Shown piece by piece: positions 31,109-40,979 of a stretch of DNA of 64,000 nt. The notes below the pieces were generated by a model. The model made no database searches and was not told the origin of the DNA. It was given only the letters and a program-made list of their open reading frames with translations. Position 1 is the stretch's first letter. Every line of letters starts with the position of its first letter. The stretch is from Ramlibacter pinisoli (GTDB lineage: Bacteria; Pseudomonadota; Gammaproteobacteria; Burkholderiales; Burkholderiaceae_C). The translations under genes and the position numbers were made by a program. The stretch spans positions 1,116,001 to 1,180,000 of the forward strand of contig NZ_WSEL01000003.1 of NCBI RefSeq assembly GCF_009758015.1, given 5' to 3'.

Positions 31109-32188
31109 TCAGGGCAGCGTGCGCAGCGCCTGCATGTAGTGCGGCTGCACCATCAGCTCGTCCCACTCGGGGACTGGGCCCACCGGCAGCAGCGCCAGGC
31201 GGCGGTGCTCGCTGGCCGGCTGCGGCGTCCAGCGGCCCTTCAGCTGGGCCTCGGCCAGGCCGTCGAGCAGTTCGTCGACCGGCCGCCCGTCGCCGGTCGA
31301 CTGGTTGCACAGCAGCACCATGTCGCAGCCGGCCTGCAGCGCGGCGACGCCGGCTTCGGTGTAGCTCACGGTCTTGCCGCCGATGCGGCGCGCGCCCTCC
31401 ATGCTCAGGTCGTCGCTGAAGATGGCGCCGGCGAACCCGAGCCGGTCGCGCAGCACCGCCTGCAGCCAGCGCGGCGAGAAACCGGCCGGCAGCGCATCGA
31501 CCTTGGGGTACACCACGTGGGCCGGCATGACGCTGGTCAGCGTCGTGTTGAGCCAGCCATAGGGCGCGGCGTCGTCGGCCAGGATGGCCTTGAGCGGGCG
31601 GTCGTCGACCGGGATCTCGGTGTGCGAATCCGCCCGGACGTGCCCGTGCCCCGGGAAGTGCTTGCCGCAGTTGGCCATGCCGGCCTGCAGCAGGCCGTGC
31701 ATCAGGCTCTTGGCCAGCATGGCCACCACGCGGGCGTCGCCGTGGAAGGCGCGGTCGCCGATGACGCCGCTGCGGGACGCGCCGGCGCCGGCGTCTTGCC
31801 AGTCCAGGTCGAGCACCGGCGTGAAGCTGAAGTCGACGCCACAGGCGCGCAGTTCGGCCCCGAGCACGTAGCCGGCCGCCGTGGCGGCGTTGGTGGCGGC
31901 CAGCGCGTCGCGCATCCAGAGCTCGCCCAGCACGCGCATCGGCGGCAGGTGGGTGAAGCCGTCGGTGCGGAAGCGCTGCACCCGCCCGCCCTCGTGGTCG
32001 ACGCAGATCAGCAGGTCTTCTCGCACCGCCTTGATGTCGGCGCACAGCCGCGTCAGCTGGGCGCGGTCGCGCCAGTTGCGGGCGAACAGGATCATGCCGC
32101 CGGTGAGCGGGTGCGCGAGGCGCTGGCGGTCGGTGTCGGTGAGCTCGGTCCCGGCGATGTCCAGGATCAGGGGCGCGTGGTCGGTCAT
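31109..32188 (-). CDS. nagZ: Beta-N-acetylhexosaminidase (glycoside hydrolase family 3)
   Basis: NagZ cleaves GlcNAc from anhydromuropeptides in the cytoplasm during peptidoglycan recycling. The 359-residue protein is a single-domain GH3 with [13 protein letters not shown], the His/Asp loop [14 protein letters not shown] (about 174-187) and the nucleophile Asp in [11 protein letters not shown] (near 256). It has no signal peptide, as expected. It is the last gene of the lepA-to-nagZ string and overlaps acpS by 4 nt. Confidence 0.96.
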   Translation of the reverse strand: MTDHAPLILDIAGTELTDTDRQRLAHPLTGGMILFARNWRDRAQLTRLCADIKAVREDLLICVDHEGGRVQRFRTDGFTHLPPMRVLGELWMRDALAATNAATAAGYVLGAELRACGVDFSFTPVLDLDWQDAGAGASRSGVIGDRAFHGDARVVAMLAKSLMHGLLQAGMANCGKHFPGHGHVRADSHTEIPVDDRPLKAILADDAAPYGWLNTTLTSVMPAHVVYPKVDALPAGFSPRWLQAVLRDRLGFAGAIFSDDLSMEGARRIGGKTVSYTEAGVAALQAGCDMVLLCNQSTGDGRPVDELLDGLAEAQLKGRWTPQPASEHRRLALLPVGPVPEWDELMVQPHYMQALRTLP

Positions 32189-32586
32189 TTCGTTGGGTGT
32201 TTCTCGACGACCACGTAGCTGGCCGCGTAGTCGGTTTCGTCGGTGACGCTGACGTGGGCCCGCAGGCCCTGGGCCTCGAACCAGCGCTTGAGCTCGCCGT
32301 GCAAGACGATCACCGGCTGGCCGCTGGGCAGCTTGGCGATCTCGCACGCGCGCCAGGTCATCGGCATGCGCATGCCCAGGCCGACCGCCTTGCTGAAGGC
32401 TTCCTTGGCGGAGAAGCGGGTGGCCAGGAAACTGACCCCGCGCTCCGGCCAGCGGGCGCTGCGCTCACGCCAGGTGGCGAGTTCCCCGTCGGCCAGGATG
32501 CGGCGGGCGAAACGCTCGCCATGGCGCTCGAGCGAGGCGCGGATGCGGCGCACGTCGCAGATGTCGGTGCCGATGCCATGGACCAC
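32185..32586 (-). CDS. acpS: Holo-[acyl-carrier-protein] synthase
   Basis: AcpS moves phosphopantetheine from CoA to Ser of ACP. The 133-residue protein has the metal-binding opening [14 protein letters not shown] (Asp near residue 8) and [15 protein letters not shown] (Glu). The only in-frame start near the family N-terminus is GTG 32586, which lies 11 nt after the pdxJ stop. The ACP substrate gene (acpP) lies in the same long string near 45.1 kb. Confidence 0.95.
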   Translation of the reverse strand: MVHGIGTDICDVRRIRASLERHGERFARRILADGELATWRERSARWPERGVSFLATRFSAKEAFSKAVGLGMRMPMTWRACEIAKLPSGQPVIVLHGELKRWFEAQGLRAHVSVTDETDYAASYVVVEKHPTK

Positions 32587-32597
32587 GGACGGCCCTC

Positions 32598-33350
32598 TCA
32601 GCGGTAGGCCGCGTCGATGCAGGCCAGGTAGGCCTTCACGGTCGCGGCGTAGCCGAGCTCGAGGGCGTCGGCCACGAAGGCATGGCCGATCGACACCTCC
32701 TGCACGCCGGGCACGGCCCGCAGGAAGTCGGTGAGGTTGTCGCGGTTGAGGTCGTGGCCGGCGTTGACCTCCAGGCCGGCGTCCAGCGCCGCCTGGGCCG
32801 CCTGGGCGAAGCCGCGCAGCACCTCGGCCCGGTTCGGGGCACCGTGGGCGCGCGCATAGGTCTCGGTGTAGAGCTCCACCCGGTCGGCCCCGACGGCCCG
32901 GGCCGCGGCCATGAGGTCCGGGCGCGGATCCATGAACAGGCTGACCCGCACCCCCAGCGAACGCGCCTCGGCGATGACCGGGCGCAACCGCTCGGCGTCG
33001 GCGGGGAAGTCCCAGCCGTGGTCGCTGGTGAACTGGCCTTCGCTGTCGGGCACGAAGGTGGCCTGGTGGGGACGCAGCTGGCGCACGTGCTCCATCAGGT
33101 TGTGGAACGGGTTGCCCTCGATGTTGAACTCGGTGCCGGGATGGTGGCCGACCAGTTCGCTCAGGGCGGGCACGTCGTCGCCGCGGATGTGCCGGCCGTC
33201 CGGCCGCGGGTGCACGGTGATGCCGTGGGCACCGGCCTGCAGGCACAGCGAGGCTGCGCGCACGACGCTGGGGATGCCGAGGTGGCGCGTGTTGCGCACC
33301 AGGGCGACCTTGTTGAGGTTGACGGACAACGCCGTCTTCGAGGCGGTCAT
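32598..33350 (-). CDS. pdxJ: Pyridoxine 5'-phosphate synthase
   Basis: PdxJ condenses 1-deoxyxylulose 5-phosphate with 3-amino-2-oxopropyl phosphate to make pyridoxine phosphate. The 250-residue barrel has [15 protein letters not shown] at its start, [21 protein letters not shown], and [13 protein letters not shown]. The recO-pdxJ-acpS order is widespread in proteobacteria. ATG 33350 overlaps recO by 4 nt. Confidence 0.97.
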   Translation of the reverse strand: MTASKTALSVNLNKVALVRNTRHLGIPSVVRAASLCLQAGAHGITVHPRPDGRHIRGDDVPALSELVGHHPGTEFNIEGNPFHNLMEHVRQLRPHQATFVPDSEGQFTSDHGWDFPADAERLRPVIAEARSLGVRVSLFMDPRPDLMAAARAVGADRVELYTETYARAHGAPNRAEVLRGFAQAAQAALDAGLEVNAGHDLNRDNLTDFLRAVPGVQEVSIGHAFVADALELGYAATVKAYLACIDAAYR

Positions 33351-34099
33351 AGGGCTTGCAGGTCCAGCATCAGCTGGCGGGTGCGCAGGGTCGGGACGCC
33401 GCAATGGTAGTGCAGCAGGTGCCGCAGCTGCGGCTTGAGTTCCTGCATGCCGGCGACCGCGCGCAGGGTGGCCGTATACGGCGCCTCGTCGTCCAGCGCC
33501 CGCTGCAGGTCCTGCCATTGCGCGCCGGCCAGGCTGGCGCGTTCCTGGTCGGCGCCGGCGAGCACCAGGCCGCCTTCGGGCACCAGCGCGTAACGTGCCG
33601 ACGGCTGCAGGTCCTGCAAGGTCGTGGTCTGGGCGTCGAGCGACGGCAGCAGGCCGATCTCGCGCAGCAGCAGCAGCTCGAAGGCCCGCAGGCCCGGCTG
33701 CAGCGCCTCGCCGTGTTCGGACCCGAGCACGTGGACCACTGCGGCATAGGCGTCGAACAGGCGCGGGTGCGGGTCGTCGCGCGCCAGCAGCCGCAGCAGC
33801 AGCTCGTTGACGTAGTAGCCCGAGAGAAGCGCGTCGCCAGTCGGCATGACCTGGCCGCCCACCCACTCGGCGCCCTTGAGGGCGCGGATCTCGGCGTCGC
33901 CGCCGAAGGCCACGCGCAGGGGCTGCAGCGGCAGCAGCACGGGGCGGAAATTGGAACTGGGCCGCTTGGCCCCCTTGGCCACCAGCGCGATGCGGCCGTG
34001 GTGGCGGGAGAACACTTCCAGGATGAGGCTGGATTCGCTCCAGTCGTAGCGGTGCAGGACGAAGGCGGGCTCGTCCGAGATCCGCCTACTCGTAGCCAA
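33347..34099 (-). CDS. recO: DNA repair protein RecO
   Basis: RecO loads RecA with RecR in recombinational repair. The OB-fold N-terminus reads [25 protein letters not shown] followed by [16 protein letters not shown]; the helical C-terminus ends in a typical His/Leu-rich stretch. TTG 34099 gives a 250-residue protein starting (M)[10 protein letters not shown], overlapping era by 14 nt. The longer open frame upstream is era shadow. No ATG is available near the conserved start, so this start call is an inference. Confidence 0.9.
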   Translation of the reverse strand: MATSRRISDEPAFVLHRYDWSESSLILEVFSRHHGRIALVAKGAKRPSSNFRPVLLPLQPLRVAFGGDAEIRALKGAEWVGGQVMPTGDALLSGYYVNELLLRLLARDDPHPRLFDAYAAVVHVLGSEHGEALQPGLRAFELLLLREIGLLPSLDAQTTTLQDLQPSARYALVPEGGLVLAGADQERASLAGAQWQDLQRALDDEAPYTATLRAVAGMQELKPQLRHLLHYHCGVPTLRTRQLMLDLQAL

Positions 34100-35030
34100 A
34101 GCTGCGCACCCGGGCTTCGTCGTCGGCCCAGCCCGAGCGCACCTTGACCCAGAGCTCGATGAAGACCTTGGCGCCCAGCAGCTTCTCCAGCTCCTGGCGG
34201 GCCTCGGTGCCGATGCGCTTGAGGCGCTCACCCTTGTCGCCGATGATGATGGCCTTGTGGCCGTCGCGCTCGACCACGATGGTGGCGGCGATGCGCACGA
34301 ACCGGCCGTGCTGCGGGCTCGGCTCTTCCTCGAACTTGTCGACCACGACCGTGGACGTGTAGGGCAGCTCCTCGCCGGTCAGGCGGAACAGCTTCTCGCG
34401 CACCGTCTCGCCGGCCAGGAACTTCTCGCTGCGGTCGGTGAGTTCGTCCTCTCCGTACCACCAGGGCTGCTCGGGCAGGTACTTGCCGACGATGGCGAAC
34501 AGCCGCTCGACGTCCTTGTCGTTCCTGGCCGACATGGGCACGAACTCGGCGAAGGCATGGCGCTCCTGCATGTCGCGCAGCCAGGGCGCGATGTCGCCCC
34601 GCCGCCCCACCTGGTCGAGCTTGTTGGCCACCAGCAGGGCCGGGATGCCGGGCTTGAGCAGCGACAGCACCTTGGCGTCGCCCAGGGTGAACTTGCCGGC
34701 CTCGACCACGAACAGCACCACGTCGACGTCGCCGACGGCGCCCAGCACGGTCTTGTTGAGCGAGCGGTTCAGGGCGGTGCCGTGCCGGGTCTGGAAGCCC
34801 GGGGTGTCGACGAAGACGAACTGACTGGTGCCGGTGGTGCGGATGCCGGTGATGCGGTGCCGGGTGGTCTGCGCCTTGCGAGAGGTGATGCTGATCTTCT
34901 GGCCGACCAGCGCATTGAGCAGTGTCGACTTGCCCACGTTCGGCTTGCCGACGATGGCGACCAGGCCGCAACGCTGGCCGCTGCCGTCGCCGACGGCCGG
35001 GGCGGGTGTCTCGGGATGGTCGCCGGTCAC
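34086..35030 (-). CDS. era: GTPase Era
   Basis: Era binds 16S rRNA during 30S subunit maturation. The 314-residue protein has G1 [15 protein letters not shown] (about 30-44), switch residues before VDTPGFQ (G3), VANKLDQ (G4) and MSARND (G5). A C-terminal KH domain shows [18 protein letters not shown] 35030 is chosen because it overlaps the rnc stop (GTGA) and leaves a short N-terminal tail; earlier frame is rnc shadow. Confidence 0.96.
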   Translation of the reverse strand: MTGDHPETPAPAVGDGSGQRCGLVAIVGKPNVGKSTLLNALVGQKISITSRKAQTTRHRITGIRTTGTSQFVFVDTPGFQTRHGTALNRSLNKTVLGAVGDVDVVLFVVEAGKFTLGDAKVLSLLKPGIPALLVANKLDQVGRRGDIAPWLRDMQERHAFAEFVPMSARNDKDVERLFAIVGKYLPEQPWWYGEDELTDRSEKFLAGETVREKLFRLTGEELPYTSTVVVDKFEEEPSPQHGRFVRIAATIVVERDGHKAIIIGDKGERLKRIGTEARQELEKLLGAKVFIELWVKVRSGWADDEARVRSFGYE

Positions 35031-35719
35031 TTGGTCCTCGCCTTCAGCGTCAGCAGCATGGCCGCGGCCGCGGCCTGTTCGCCGGCCCGGCGCGAAGCGC
35101 CGATGCCGCGCTCGGTGACGCCCAGCTCGGGGATCTCGCACTCGACGTCGAAGGTCTGCTTGTGGGCGGCGCCGAGGGTGCCGGCAACGCGGTAGACGGG
35201 AAGCTTCATCTTGCGGCCCTGCAGCCACTCCTGCAGTTCGGTCTTGGGGTCCTTGGCGGCGGCCTGCATGCTGGGCGTGATCTGCATGTCCTGGAACAGC
35301 CGCCGCACCAGAGCTTCCGCCGCGGGGTAGCCGGCGTCAAGGTGAACTGCACCGATCACCGCTTCCAGGGCATCGGCCAGGATCGACGGCCGCTTGCTGC
35401 CGCCCGAGCGCGCCTCGCCTTCGCCCAGGCGCAGCACGTTGGCCAGGCCCAGCCCGACGGCCAGCTGGAACAGGGTGTCCTGCTTGACGAGGTTGGCACG
35501 CACCCGCGACAGGTCGCCTTCGGGCAGGTCGGCCAGCTTCTCGTAGAGCATGGCCGCCACGGCCAGGTTGAGCACCGAGTCCCCGAGGAACTCGAGCCGC
35601 TCGTTGTGCTCGGCGGAGAAGCTGCGATGCGTCAGGGCCTGCCGCAGCAGGCCGGCGCGGGCGAAGCGGTGCCGCAGGCGGGCCTGCAGGGCATCCAGGT
35701 CGGGGGCTTCGCCATTCAC
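35027..35719 (-). CDS. rnc: Ribonuclease III
   Basis: RNase III cuts double-stranded RNA, including rRNA precursors. The 230-residue protein has the signature [14 protein letters not shown] (about 39-52), the second catalytic block [14 protein letters not shown], and a C-terminal dsRNA-binding domain ending in [15 protein letters not shown]. The lepB-DUF4845-rnc-era order is classic for beta- and gammaproteobacteria. It starts 14 nt after the DUF4845 gene ends. Confidence 0.97.
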   Translation of the reverse strand: MNGEAPDLDALQARLRHRFARAGLLRQALTHRSFSAEHNERLEFLGDSVLNLAVAAMLYEKLADLPEGDLSRVRANLVKQDTLFQLAVGLGLANVLRLGEGEARSGGSKRPSILADALEAVIGAVHLDAGYPAAEALVRRLFQDMQITPSMQAAAKDPKTELQEWLQGRKMKLPVYRVAGTLGAAHKQTFDVECEIPELGVTERGIGASRRAGEQAAAAAMLLTLKARTK

Positions 35720-35733
35720 GCGGTCTCTTGCGC

Positions 35734-36087
35734 CTACTTGCTCTGGTAGGCGTACTTGAGCAGCAGGAAGGCCGGCCCGAACATGTGGATCTCCTTGTTC
35801 CAGGCGACCTTCACGACGTTGCGGTCACCCTGCTTGGTGATCTCCAGGTCCTTCGGGGTGACCGACTTGATGTCGTCGACCGCCGAGGCCTTCTCGAAGG
35901 CGACCCGCACTTCCTGCGGGTTGGCCCCGTCCTTGGACCTCTCGATGGCCTTGACCACCGCCTGGTACTCGAGCATCGTGGGGATCGCCTGGGCGACCAG
36001 CACGCCGACGCACGCGAGCACCGCGATGACGAAGATCAGGCCGATGAAAGAGATGCCGCCCTGCCGGCTTCTCAAGTTGCGCTCCAT
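35734..36087 (-). CDS. DUF4845 small membrane protein
   Basis: The 117-residue protein has a basic N-terminus ([11 protein letters not shown]) and one hydrophobic helix ([20 protein letters not shown], about 14-33), then a soluble periplasmic domain. The [12 protein letters not shown] segment resembles a pilin-like class III leader, and DUF4845 proteins commonly sit between lepB and rnc. The function is unknown. Confidence 0.88.
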   Translation of the reverse strand: MERNLRSRQGGISFIGLIFVIAVLACVGVLVAQAIPTMLEYQAVVKAIERSKDGANPQEVRVAFEKASAVDDIKSVTPKDLEITKQGDRNVVKVAWNKEIHMFGPAFLLLKYAYQSK

Positions 36088-36115
36088 TTTTTTCCCCCCT
36101 CGCTGCGCGAAAACC

Positions 36116-37090
36116 TCACTCGAACGATCCGATGCGTTTGAGGCTGCTGAAATTCATCCAGATGAAGAACGCCTTGCCGACGATGTTGCGGTCGGGCACG
36201 AAGCCCCAGAACCGCGAGTCGAGCGAGTTGTCCCGGTTGTCCCCCATCATGAAGTAGTGCCCTGCGGGCACCTTGCAGACCACCCCCTCGACACTGTAGC
36301 GGCAATTTTCCTTGAAGGGAAAGTCCTCGGCGCCCGGAATGAAGGCCGGACGCTCGTCGTCGTTCAGGATCGCATGCGTGCGTGGCCCCAGCACCTCGCG
36401 GAACTGGCGCGAGTAGCGCATGGAGTCCTCGTCGAAGAAGTCGGGCAGCGCATCCTTCGAGACCGGCTGGCCGTTGACGGTGAGCTTCTTGTTCAAGTAC
36501 GCCACTTCGTCGCCGGGCACGCCGACCACCCGCTTGATGTAGTCGAGGCTGGGCTTGGGCGGGTAGCGGAACACCATGACATCACCGCGGGCGGGCGGCG
36601 TGCCATCCGTGAGCTTGGTGTTGATCACCGGCAGCCGGACGCCGTAGGCGAACTTGTTCACCAGGATCAGGTCGCCCACCAGCAGCGTCGGGATCATCGA
36701 GCCGGACGGGATCTTGAACGGCTCGAACAGGAACGAGCGCAGCACGAACACGGCCAGGATGACTGGGAACAGGCCGGCGGTCCAATCCAGCCACCACGGC
36801 TGCATCAGCAGGCGCTGGCGGCCCTGGGCGACGTCAACGTTGTCGACCTGGGTGATGCCCTGGGCGGCCAGCTGGCCGCGGCGCTCCTCGGCCTGCACGA
36901 CCAGCGCCTCGGCGGCCTGGCGGCGGCGCGGCAGGAAGTACAGGCGCTCGGCCAGCCAGTACAGGCCGGTGACCACCGTCGCCAGGAACAGCAGCAGCGC
37001 GAAATTCCCCTCGACGATGCCGAGGTACCAGGCGACGGCGTAACCGGCGAAGGCCGCGAGCACCGCGGCGGTGATCGTCGGCATGCTCAT
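36116..37090 (-). CDS. lepB: Signal peptidase I
   Basis: LepB removes signal peptides at the outer face of the inner membrane. The 324-residue protein has two N-terminal helices (about 6-24, 28-48) and another near 104-120. The catalytic Ser is in [10 protein letters not shown] (Ser near 131) and the Lys in [12 protein letters not shown]. The C-terminal box [15 protein letters not shown] is present. ATG 37090 overlaps the lepA stop by 4 nt; ATG 37084 is a second possibility. The same frame stays open through lepA on this strand, but that is a shadow and not a fusion. Confidence 0.96.
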   Translation of the reverse strand: MSMPTITAAVLAAFAGYAVAWYLGIVEGNFALLLFLATVVTGLYWLAERLYFLPRRRQAAEALVVQAEERRGQLAAQGITQVDNVDVAQGRQRLLMQPWWLDWTAGLFPVILAVFVLRSFLFEPFKIPSGSMIPTLLVGDLILVNKFAYGVRLPVINTKLTDGTPPARGDVMVFRYPPKPSLDYIKRVVGVPGDEVAYLNKKLTVNGQPVSKDALPDFFDEDSMRYSRQFREVLGPRTHAILNDDERPAFIPGAEDFPFKENCRYSVEGVVCKVPAGHYFMMGDNRDNSLDSRFWGFVPDRNIVGKAFFIWMNFSSLKRIGSFE

Positions 37091-38895
37091 TCCTCGACCT
37101 GGAGGATGGCGAGGAAAGCCTCCTGGGGCACTTCGACCGAACCGATCTGCTTCATGCGTTTCTTGCCTGCTTTTTGTTTTTCCAGGAGCTTGCGCTTGCG
37201 CGAGATGTCGCCCCCGTAGCATTTTGCCAGCACGTTCTTGCGCAGCGCCTTGATGGTCTCGCGGGCGATGATGTTGGCGCCGATGGCGGCCTGGATCGCC
37301 ACGTCGAACATCTGGCGGCTGATGATCTCGCGCATCTTGGCCACCACGGCCCGGCCCCGGTACTGCGACTGGGTGCGGTGGACGATGATGGACAGGGCGT
37401 CGACCTTCTCGCCGTTGAGCAGGATGTCGACCTTCACCACGTCGGACGGGCGGTACTCCTTGAACTCGTAGTCCATGGAGGCGTAGCCCCGGCTCACCGA
37501 CTTCAGCTTGTCGAAGAAGTCCAGCACGATCTCGCCCAGCGGCAGCTCGTACGTGAGCATCACCTGGCGCCCGTGGTAGGCCATGTTGATCTGCACGCCC
37601 CGCTTCTGGTTGGCCAGCGTCATGACCGGGCCGACGTACTCCTGGGGCATGTACAGGTGCACCGTGACGATGGGCTCGCGGACCTCCTGGATGCGGCCCT
37701 GGTCGGGCATCTTGGCGGGGTTCTCCACCATGATCACCTCGCCGTCGCCCTGCACCACCTGGTAGACCACGCTGGGTGCCGTGGTGATCAGGTCCTGGTC
37801 GAACTCGCGCTCGAGCCGCTCCTGGACGATCTCCATGTGCAGCAGGCCCAGGAAACCGCAGCGGAAGCCGAAGCCGAGCGCCTGGCTCACCTCGGGCTCG
37901 TAGTGCAGCGAGGCGTCGTTCAGCTTGAGCTTCTCCAGTGCGTCGCGCAGGCTGTCGTACTCGCTCGCCTCCGTCGGGTACAGGCCCGCGAACACCTGCG
38001 GCTGGATCTCCTTGAACCCCGGCAGGGCCTCGGTGGCGCTGCCGGCGTTGTTCGGCAGCTTCTTCTCCAGGGTGATCGTGTCGCCGACCTTGGCGGCCTG
38101 CAGTTCCTTGATGCCCGCGATGATGTAGCCCACCTCGCCGGCGTTGAGCGCCTCGCGCGGCTGGTTGGACGGCGTGAAGACGCCCAGGCCGCCGGCCTCG
38201 TAGACCGCGCCGGTGGCCATCAGCTTGACCCGCTCGCCCTTGCGCAGCGTGCCGTCGACCACCCGCACCAGCATGACCACGCCGACGTAGCTGTCGAACC
38301 AGCTGTCGATGATCATGGCGCGCAGGGCGCCGTCGGCGACGCCGCGCGGCGCCGGCACCTTGGCGACGATGGCCTCCAGGATCTCGTCGATGCCCATGCC
38401 GGTCTTGGCCGAGCAGGGGATCGCCGCGGAGGCGTCGATGCCGATCACGTCCTCGATCTCCGCCTTCGCGTTCTCTGGGTCCGCCTGCGGCAGGTCCATC
38501 TTGTTCAGCACCGGCACCACCTCGACACCGAGGTCGAGGGCCGTGTAGCAGTTGGCGACGGTCTGGGCTTCGACGCCCTGGCTGGCATCGACGACGAGCA
38601 GCGCGCCCTCGCATGCGGACAGCGAGCGGCTCACTTCGTACGAGAAGTCGACGTGTCCCGGCGTGTCGATCAGATTGAGGTTGTAGACCTGTCCATCGCG
38701 CGCCGTGTACTGCAGTGCGGCGGTCTGCGCCTTGATGGTTATCCCACGCTCCCTCTCGAGATCCATCGAGTCGAGAACCTGCTCTTCCATCTCCCGATCG
38801 GACAACCCGCCACACCGCTGGATCAGGCGATCCGCCAGCGTCGACTTGCCGTGGTCGATGTGGGCAATGATCGAAAAGTTTCTGATGTGATTCAT
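37087..38895 (-). CDS. lepA: Elongation factor 4 (LepA)
   Basis: LepA is a ribosome-associated translational GTPase. The 602-residue protein opens with [19 protein letters not shown] (G1 loop), and has DTPGHVDF and [10 protein letters not shown]. Domain II to V landmarks include [21 protein letters not shown], and the C-terminal basic tail ([18 protein letters not shown]) is specific to LepA. ATG 38895 (MNHIRN) is chosen over 38907 because it matches the family start. A 45-nt stretch separates it from a strong minus-strand terminator upstream. Confidence 0.98.
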   Translation of the reverse strand: MNHIRNFSIIAHIDHGKSTLADRLIQRCGGLSDREMEEQVLDSMDLERERGITIKAQTAALQYTARDGQVYNLNLIDTPGHVDFSYEVSRSLSACEGALLVVDASQGVEAQTVANCYTALDLGVEVVPVLNKMDLPQADPENAKAEIEDVIGIDASAAIPCSAKTGMGIDEILEAIVAKVPAPRGVADGALRAMIIDSWFDSYVGVVMLVRVVDGTLRKGERVKLMATGAVYEAGGLGVFTPSNQPREALNAGEVGYIIAGIKELQAAKVGDTITLEKKLPNNAGSATEALPGFKEIQPQVFAGLYPTEASEYDSLRDALEKLKLNDASLHYEPEVSQALGFGFRCGFLGLLHMEIVQERLEREFDQDLITTAPSVVYQVVQGDGEVIMVENPAKMPDQGRIQEVREPIVTVHLYMPQEYVGPVMTLANQKRGVQINMAYHGRQVMLTYELPLGEIVLDFFDKLKSVSRGYASMDYEFKEYRPSDVVKVDILLNGEKVDALSIIVHRTQSQYRGRAVVAKMREIISRQMFDVAIQAAIGANIIARETIKALRKNVLAKCYGGDISRKRKLLEKQKAGKKRMKQIGSVEVPQEAFLAILQVEE

Positions 38896-38939
38896 CAACG
38901 GGAGCACTTAAGTGATTGATTCAATTCGGAGCGCACAAG

Positions 38940-38970
38940 AAAAAAGGGCGCGTCGAGTGGCGACGCGCCC
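38940..38970 (-). terminator. Strong intrinsic terminator upstream of lepA
   Basis: A perfect 10-bp stem, GGGCGCGTCG/CGACGCGCCC (38946-38955 with 38961-38970, loop 5 nt), is followed on the minus strand by six T residues. It ends any transcript arriving from the mucD side, so lepA must have its own promoter. Confidence 0.8.
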
Positions 38971-39005
38971 TGAACCAACAATCTATGGCAACTGCGATAG
39001 TTGGA
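38940..39005 (-). ncRNA. Candidate ~65-nt small RNA upstream of lepA
   Basis: A TACAAT -10-like box (39016-39011) is followed about 7 nt later by a 5-bp hairpin CAACT/AGTTG (38989-39003) and then a 10-bp terminator stem with a T-run. This is the layout of a short independent transcript. No coding frame fits between the box and the terminator. The -35 region is poor. It is inferred from layout only. Confidence 0.4.
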
Positions 39006-39010
39006 GCTTC

Positions 39011-39016
39011 ATTGTA
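39011..39016 (-). promoter_or_regulatory. Candidate -10 box of the small RNA
   Basis: TACAAT on the minus strand lies 41 nt before the terminator stem and just before the CAACT hairpin. No good TTGACA-like box is seen 16-18 bp upstream. Confidence 0.3.
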
Positions 39017-39355
39017 GGCAAAAAGCCCCGGGCGTACAGCCGACCGGGCGCCGGGAACGCCTCGTTGCCGCCCAGCAACATGGAATTCATCCACAGGTTG
39101 TTCACAGTTTTCAAAAGGGGGTTGCAGGACAAGTTGTGGGCGATCTGTGGATCAGCAGGAGACTTGGCCGGGCCATCCCGCATCGTGGACTGAAGGCCGG
39201 TCCATATGCATGAAACCGGCAGATCCGGGGCGAGATTCTATCCATCGGACGGGGTGCGCTCCTTCGGAGTCAGTGCACACCAACGTCCATTGTTGAGCTC
39301 ATCCAGTCAGGAAAAAAATTTCTGGAGGCCTGCGAATCGGCCATTTCGCGGCCGG

Positions 39356-39390
39356 AAAGCCCCCAAGCCCGACTACGGGTTCGGGGCTTT
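39356..39390 (-). terminator. Probable terminator after mucD
   Basis: AAAGCCCC and GGGGCTTT (39356-39363 and 39383-39390) pair around an inner CCCG/CGGG stem with small bulges, starting 18 nt past the mucD stop. Only three T residues follow on the minus strand and four on the plus strand, so it may be weak or bidirectional. Confidence 0.45.
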
Positions 39391-39407
39391 TCCGCCACGA
39401 CCCCGGG

Positions 39408-40883
39408 TCAGCGGGCGGGCCGCAGCAGCAGGTAGGTCGCCAGTTCGCCTCGCCGCAGGAGCACCGGGACGGCCTTGCTGCGGTCGACCTTCGCCACGGT
39501 GGCGTCGAACTCGCGCACGCTGTTCACCTCCGTGTTGCCGATCGCCACGATGATGTCGCCCTCGCGGATGCCGGAGCGCTGGGCCAGGTCGGTGACAGCA
39601 TCGACCTTCACGCCCCCCTTGATCTTCAGCTCCTTCTTCTGGGCGTCGGTGAGTTCGCTCACGACCAGACCGAGCGACTGGGCCGCCGGCGAGCCCTTGG
39701 GCCGGTCGTCCGGCGCCTGCGCCTTGCGCACGGGCGGCTTCTCGGGCTCGAACTCGGCAATCTGCACGCCCAGGTCGCGCATGGCGCCGCGCCGGAACAC
39801 GGTGATCGTCGAGCGGGTGCCCGGCTTGGTGTTGCCCACCAGGCGCGGCAGGTCGGTGGCCTTGTCGATCGCCTGGCCGTTGAACTTGGTGATGATGTCG
39901 CCGGCCTCGACGCCGGCCTTGTCGGCGGGCGAGCCTGATTCCACGCTGCGCACCAGCGCGCCCTGCGGCTTGCCCAGGCCGATGGACTCGGCCACATCCT
40001 TGGTGACCTGGTCGATCTGCACGCCGATGCGGCCGCGCGAGACCCGGCCCGTGGTGCGCAGCTGCTCGGCCACCCGCGCGGCCTCGTCCATCGGGATCGC
40101 GAACGAGATGCCCATGAAGCCGCCGGAGCGCGAGTAGATCTGGCTGTTGATGCCGACCACCTCGCCGCGCAGGTTGACCAGCGGGCCGCCCGAGTTGCCG
40201 GGGTTGATGGCGACGTCGGTCTGGATGAAGGGCAGGTAGTCGCCGGTGTCGCGCGCCTTGGCGCTGACGATGCCGGCCGTCACGGTGTTCTCCAGGCCGA
40301 ACGGCGAGCCGATGGCCATCACCCATTCACCCACCTTGAGCTTGCTCACGTCGCCGATCTTCACGAACGGCAGGCCGGTGCCCTCGATCTTCACGACCGC
40401 GACGTCGGTGCGCTTGTCGGCGCCGACGATCTTGGCCTTGAACTCGCGCTTGTCCGGCAGCGTGACCAGCACCTCGTCGGCGCCTTCCACCACGTGGGCG
40501 TTGGTCATGACGAAACCATCCTGGGACAGGATGAAGCCGGAACCGACGCCGCGCGGCTGTTCCTCGCCCGGCTGGCCGGGCGCGCGCGGCGAACGCGGCA
40601 CGTTGGGCATGGGCATGCCGAAGAAGCGGCGGAAGAGCTCCTGCATCTCGTCGTCGGCCTGCCCCTGCTGCTGGCTGCCGGCGCGAGCCCGTTCGACCGT
40701 GCGGATGTTCACCACGGCCGGCCCGACCTGCTCGACCAGGTCGGTGAAGTCCGGCAGCCCCGTGCGTGGTTGCGGTGCGGACTGGGCAGCGGCGGGCGGC
40801 GCGTGCAGCACGGCCGCGCCGGAGGCGACGAAAGCCGCGGCCAGGGCGACGCTGCGCAGGAGGGGGAAACGGGTTCGGATCAT
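39408..40883 (-). CDS. mucD: Periplasmic serine endoprotease (DegP/MucD family)
   Basis: MucD/DegP degrades or refolds damaged envelope proteins. The 491-residue protein has a signal peptide ending near PAAAQ (about 34), a trypsin-like domain with triad His130 (MTNAHVV), Asp160 (RTDVAVVK) and Ser231 (NPGNSGGP), and two PDZ domains (about 275-360 and 390-485). It is the last gene of the rpoE-rseA-rseB-mucD group, the layout of the Pseudomonas algU-mucABD cluster. ATG 40883 is favoured because GAGG lies 7 nt upstream; ATG 40895 is an alternative. A sigma-E-like promoter sits upstream. Confidence 0.95.
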   Translation of the reverse strand: MIRTRFPLLRSVALAAAFVASGAAVLHAPPAAAQSAPQPRTGLPDFTDLVEQVGPAVVNIRTVERARAGSQQQGQADDEMQELFRRFFGMPMPNVPRSPRAPGQPGEEQPRGVGSGFILSQDGFVMTNAHVVEGADEVLVTLPDKREFKAKIVGADKRTDVAVVKIEGTGLPFVKIGDVSKLKVGEWVMAIGSPFGLENTVTAGIVSAKARDTGDYLPFIQTDVAINPGNSGGPLVNLRGEVVGINSQIYSRSGGFMGISFAIPMDEAARVAEQLRTTGRVSRGRIGVQIDQVTKDVAESIGLGKPQGALVRSVESGSPADKAGVEAGDIITKFNGQAIDKATDLPRLVGNTKPGTRSTITVFRRGAMRDLGVQIAEFEPEKPPVRKAQAPDDRPKGSPAAQSLGLVVSELTDAQKKELKIKGGVKVDAVTDLAQRSGIREGDIIVAIGNTEVNSVREFDATVAKVDRSKAVPVLLRRGELATYLLLRPAR

Positions 40884-40920
40884 CGGCAACCTCATCTTTC
40901 TCGATAGCCGGGGCTCGGCT

Positions 40921-40948
40921 TCAGAACCCGCAAGGGCACTTTGGTTCA
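40921..40948 (-). promoter_or_regulatory. Candidate sigma-E promoter for mucD
   Basis: On the minus strand, TGAACCA, a 16-bp spacer and TCTGA lie in the 96-bp rseB-mucD gap, ending 38 bp before the mucD ATG. The GAAC core, the spacing and the TCTGA box match the sigma-E pattern (GGAACTT-N16-TCTGA) with mismatches in the -35 flanks. The sigma-E gene itself is three genes upstream, which supports autoregulated envelope-stress control. Confidence 0.45.
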
Positions 40949-40979
40949 CTTCACCCGGCGGCTGCCGGCACATGGGGGC

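Larger units (their letters stand above)
38896..39407 (-). other. 512-bp gene-free region between mucD and lepA
   Basis: No convincing protein gene lies here. Reading on the minus strand, it holds a weak hairpin after mucD (39356-39390), an A/T tract near 39311-39321, several DnaA-box-like 9-mers (39087-39154), a TACAAT element (39011-39016), a short 5' hairpin (38989-39003) and a strong intrinsic terminator (38940-38970). The lepA promoter must lie between 38896 and about 38940. Confidence 0.6.

Noticed and set aside
36116..38815. 899-residue frame that seems to join lepA and lepB
   Set aside because: Only its last 324 residues are lepB; the rest is lepA DNA read out of frame, with lepA itself intact in another frame.
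38983..39183. 66-residue minus-strand open frame ending just before a terminator
   Set aside because: No ribosome site, no hydrophobic or family pattern, and it overlaps the more economical small-RNA reading; kept only as an alternative.
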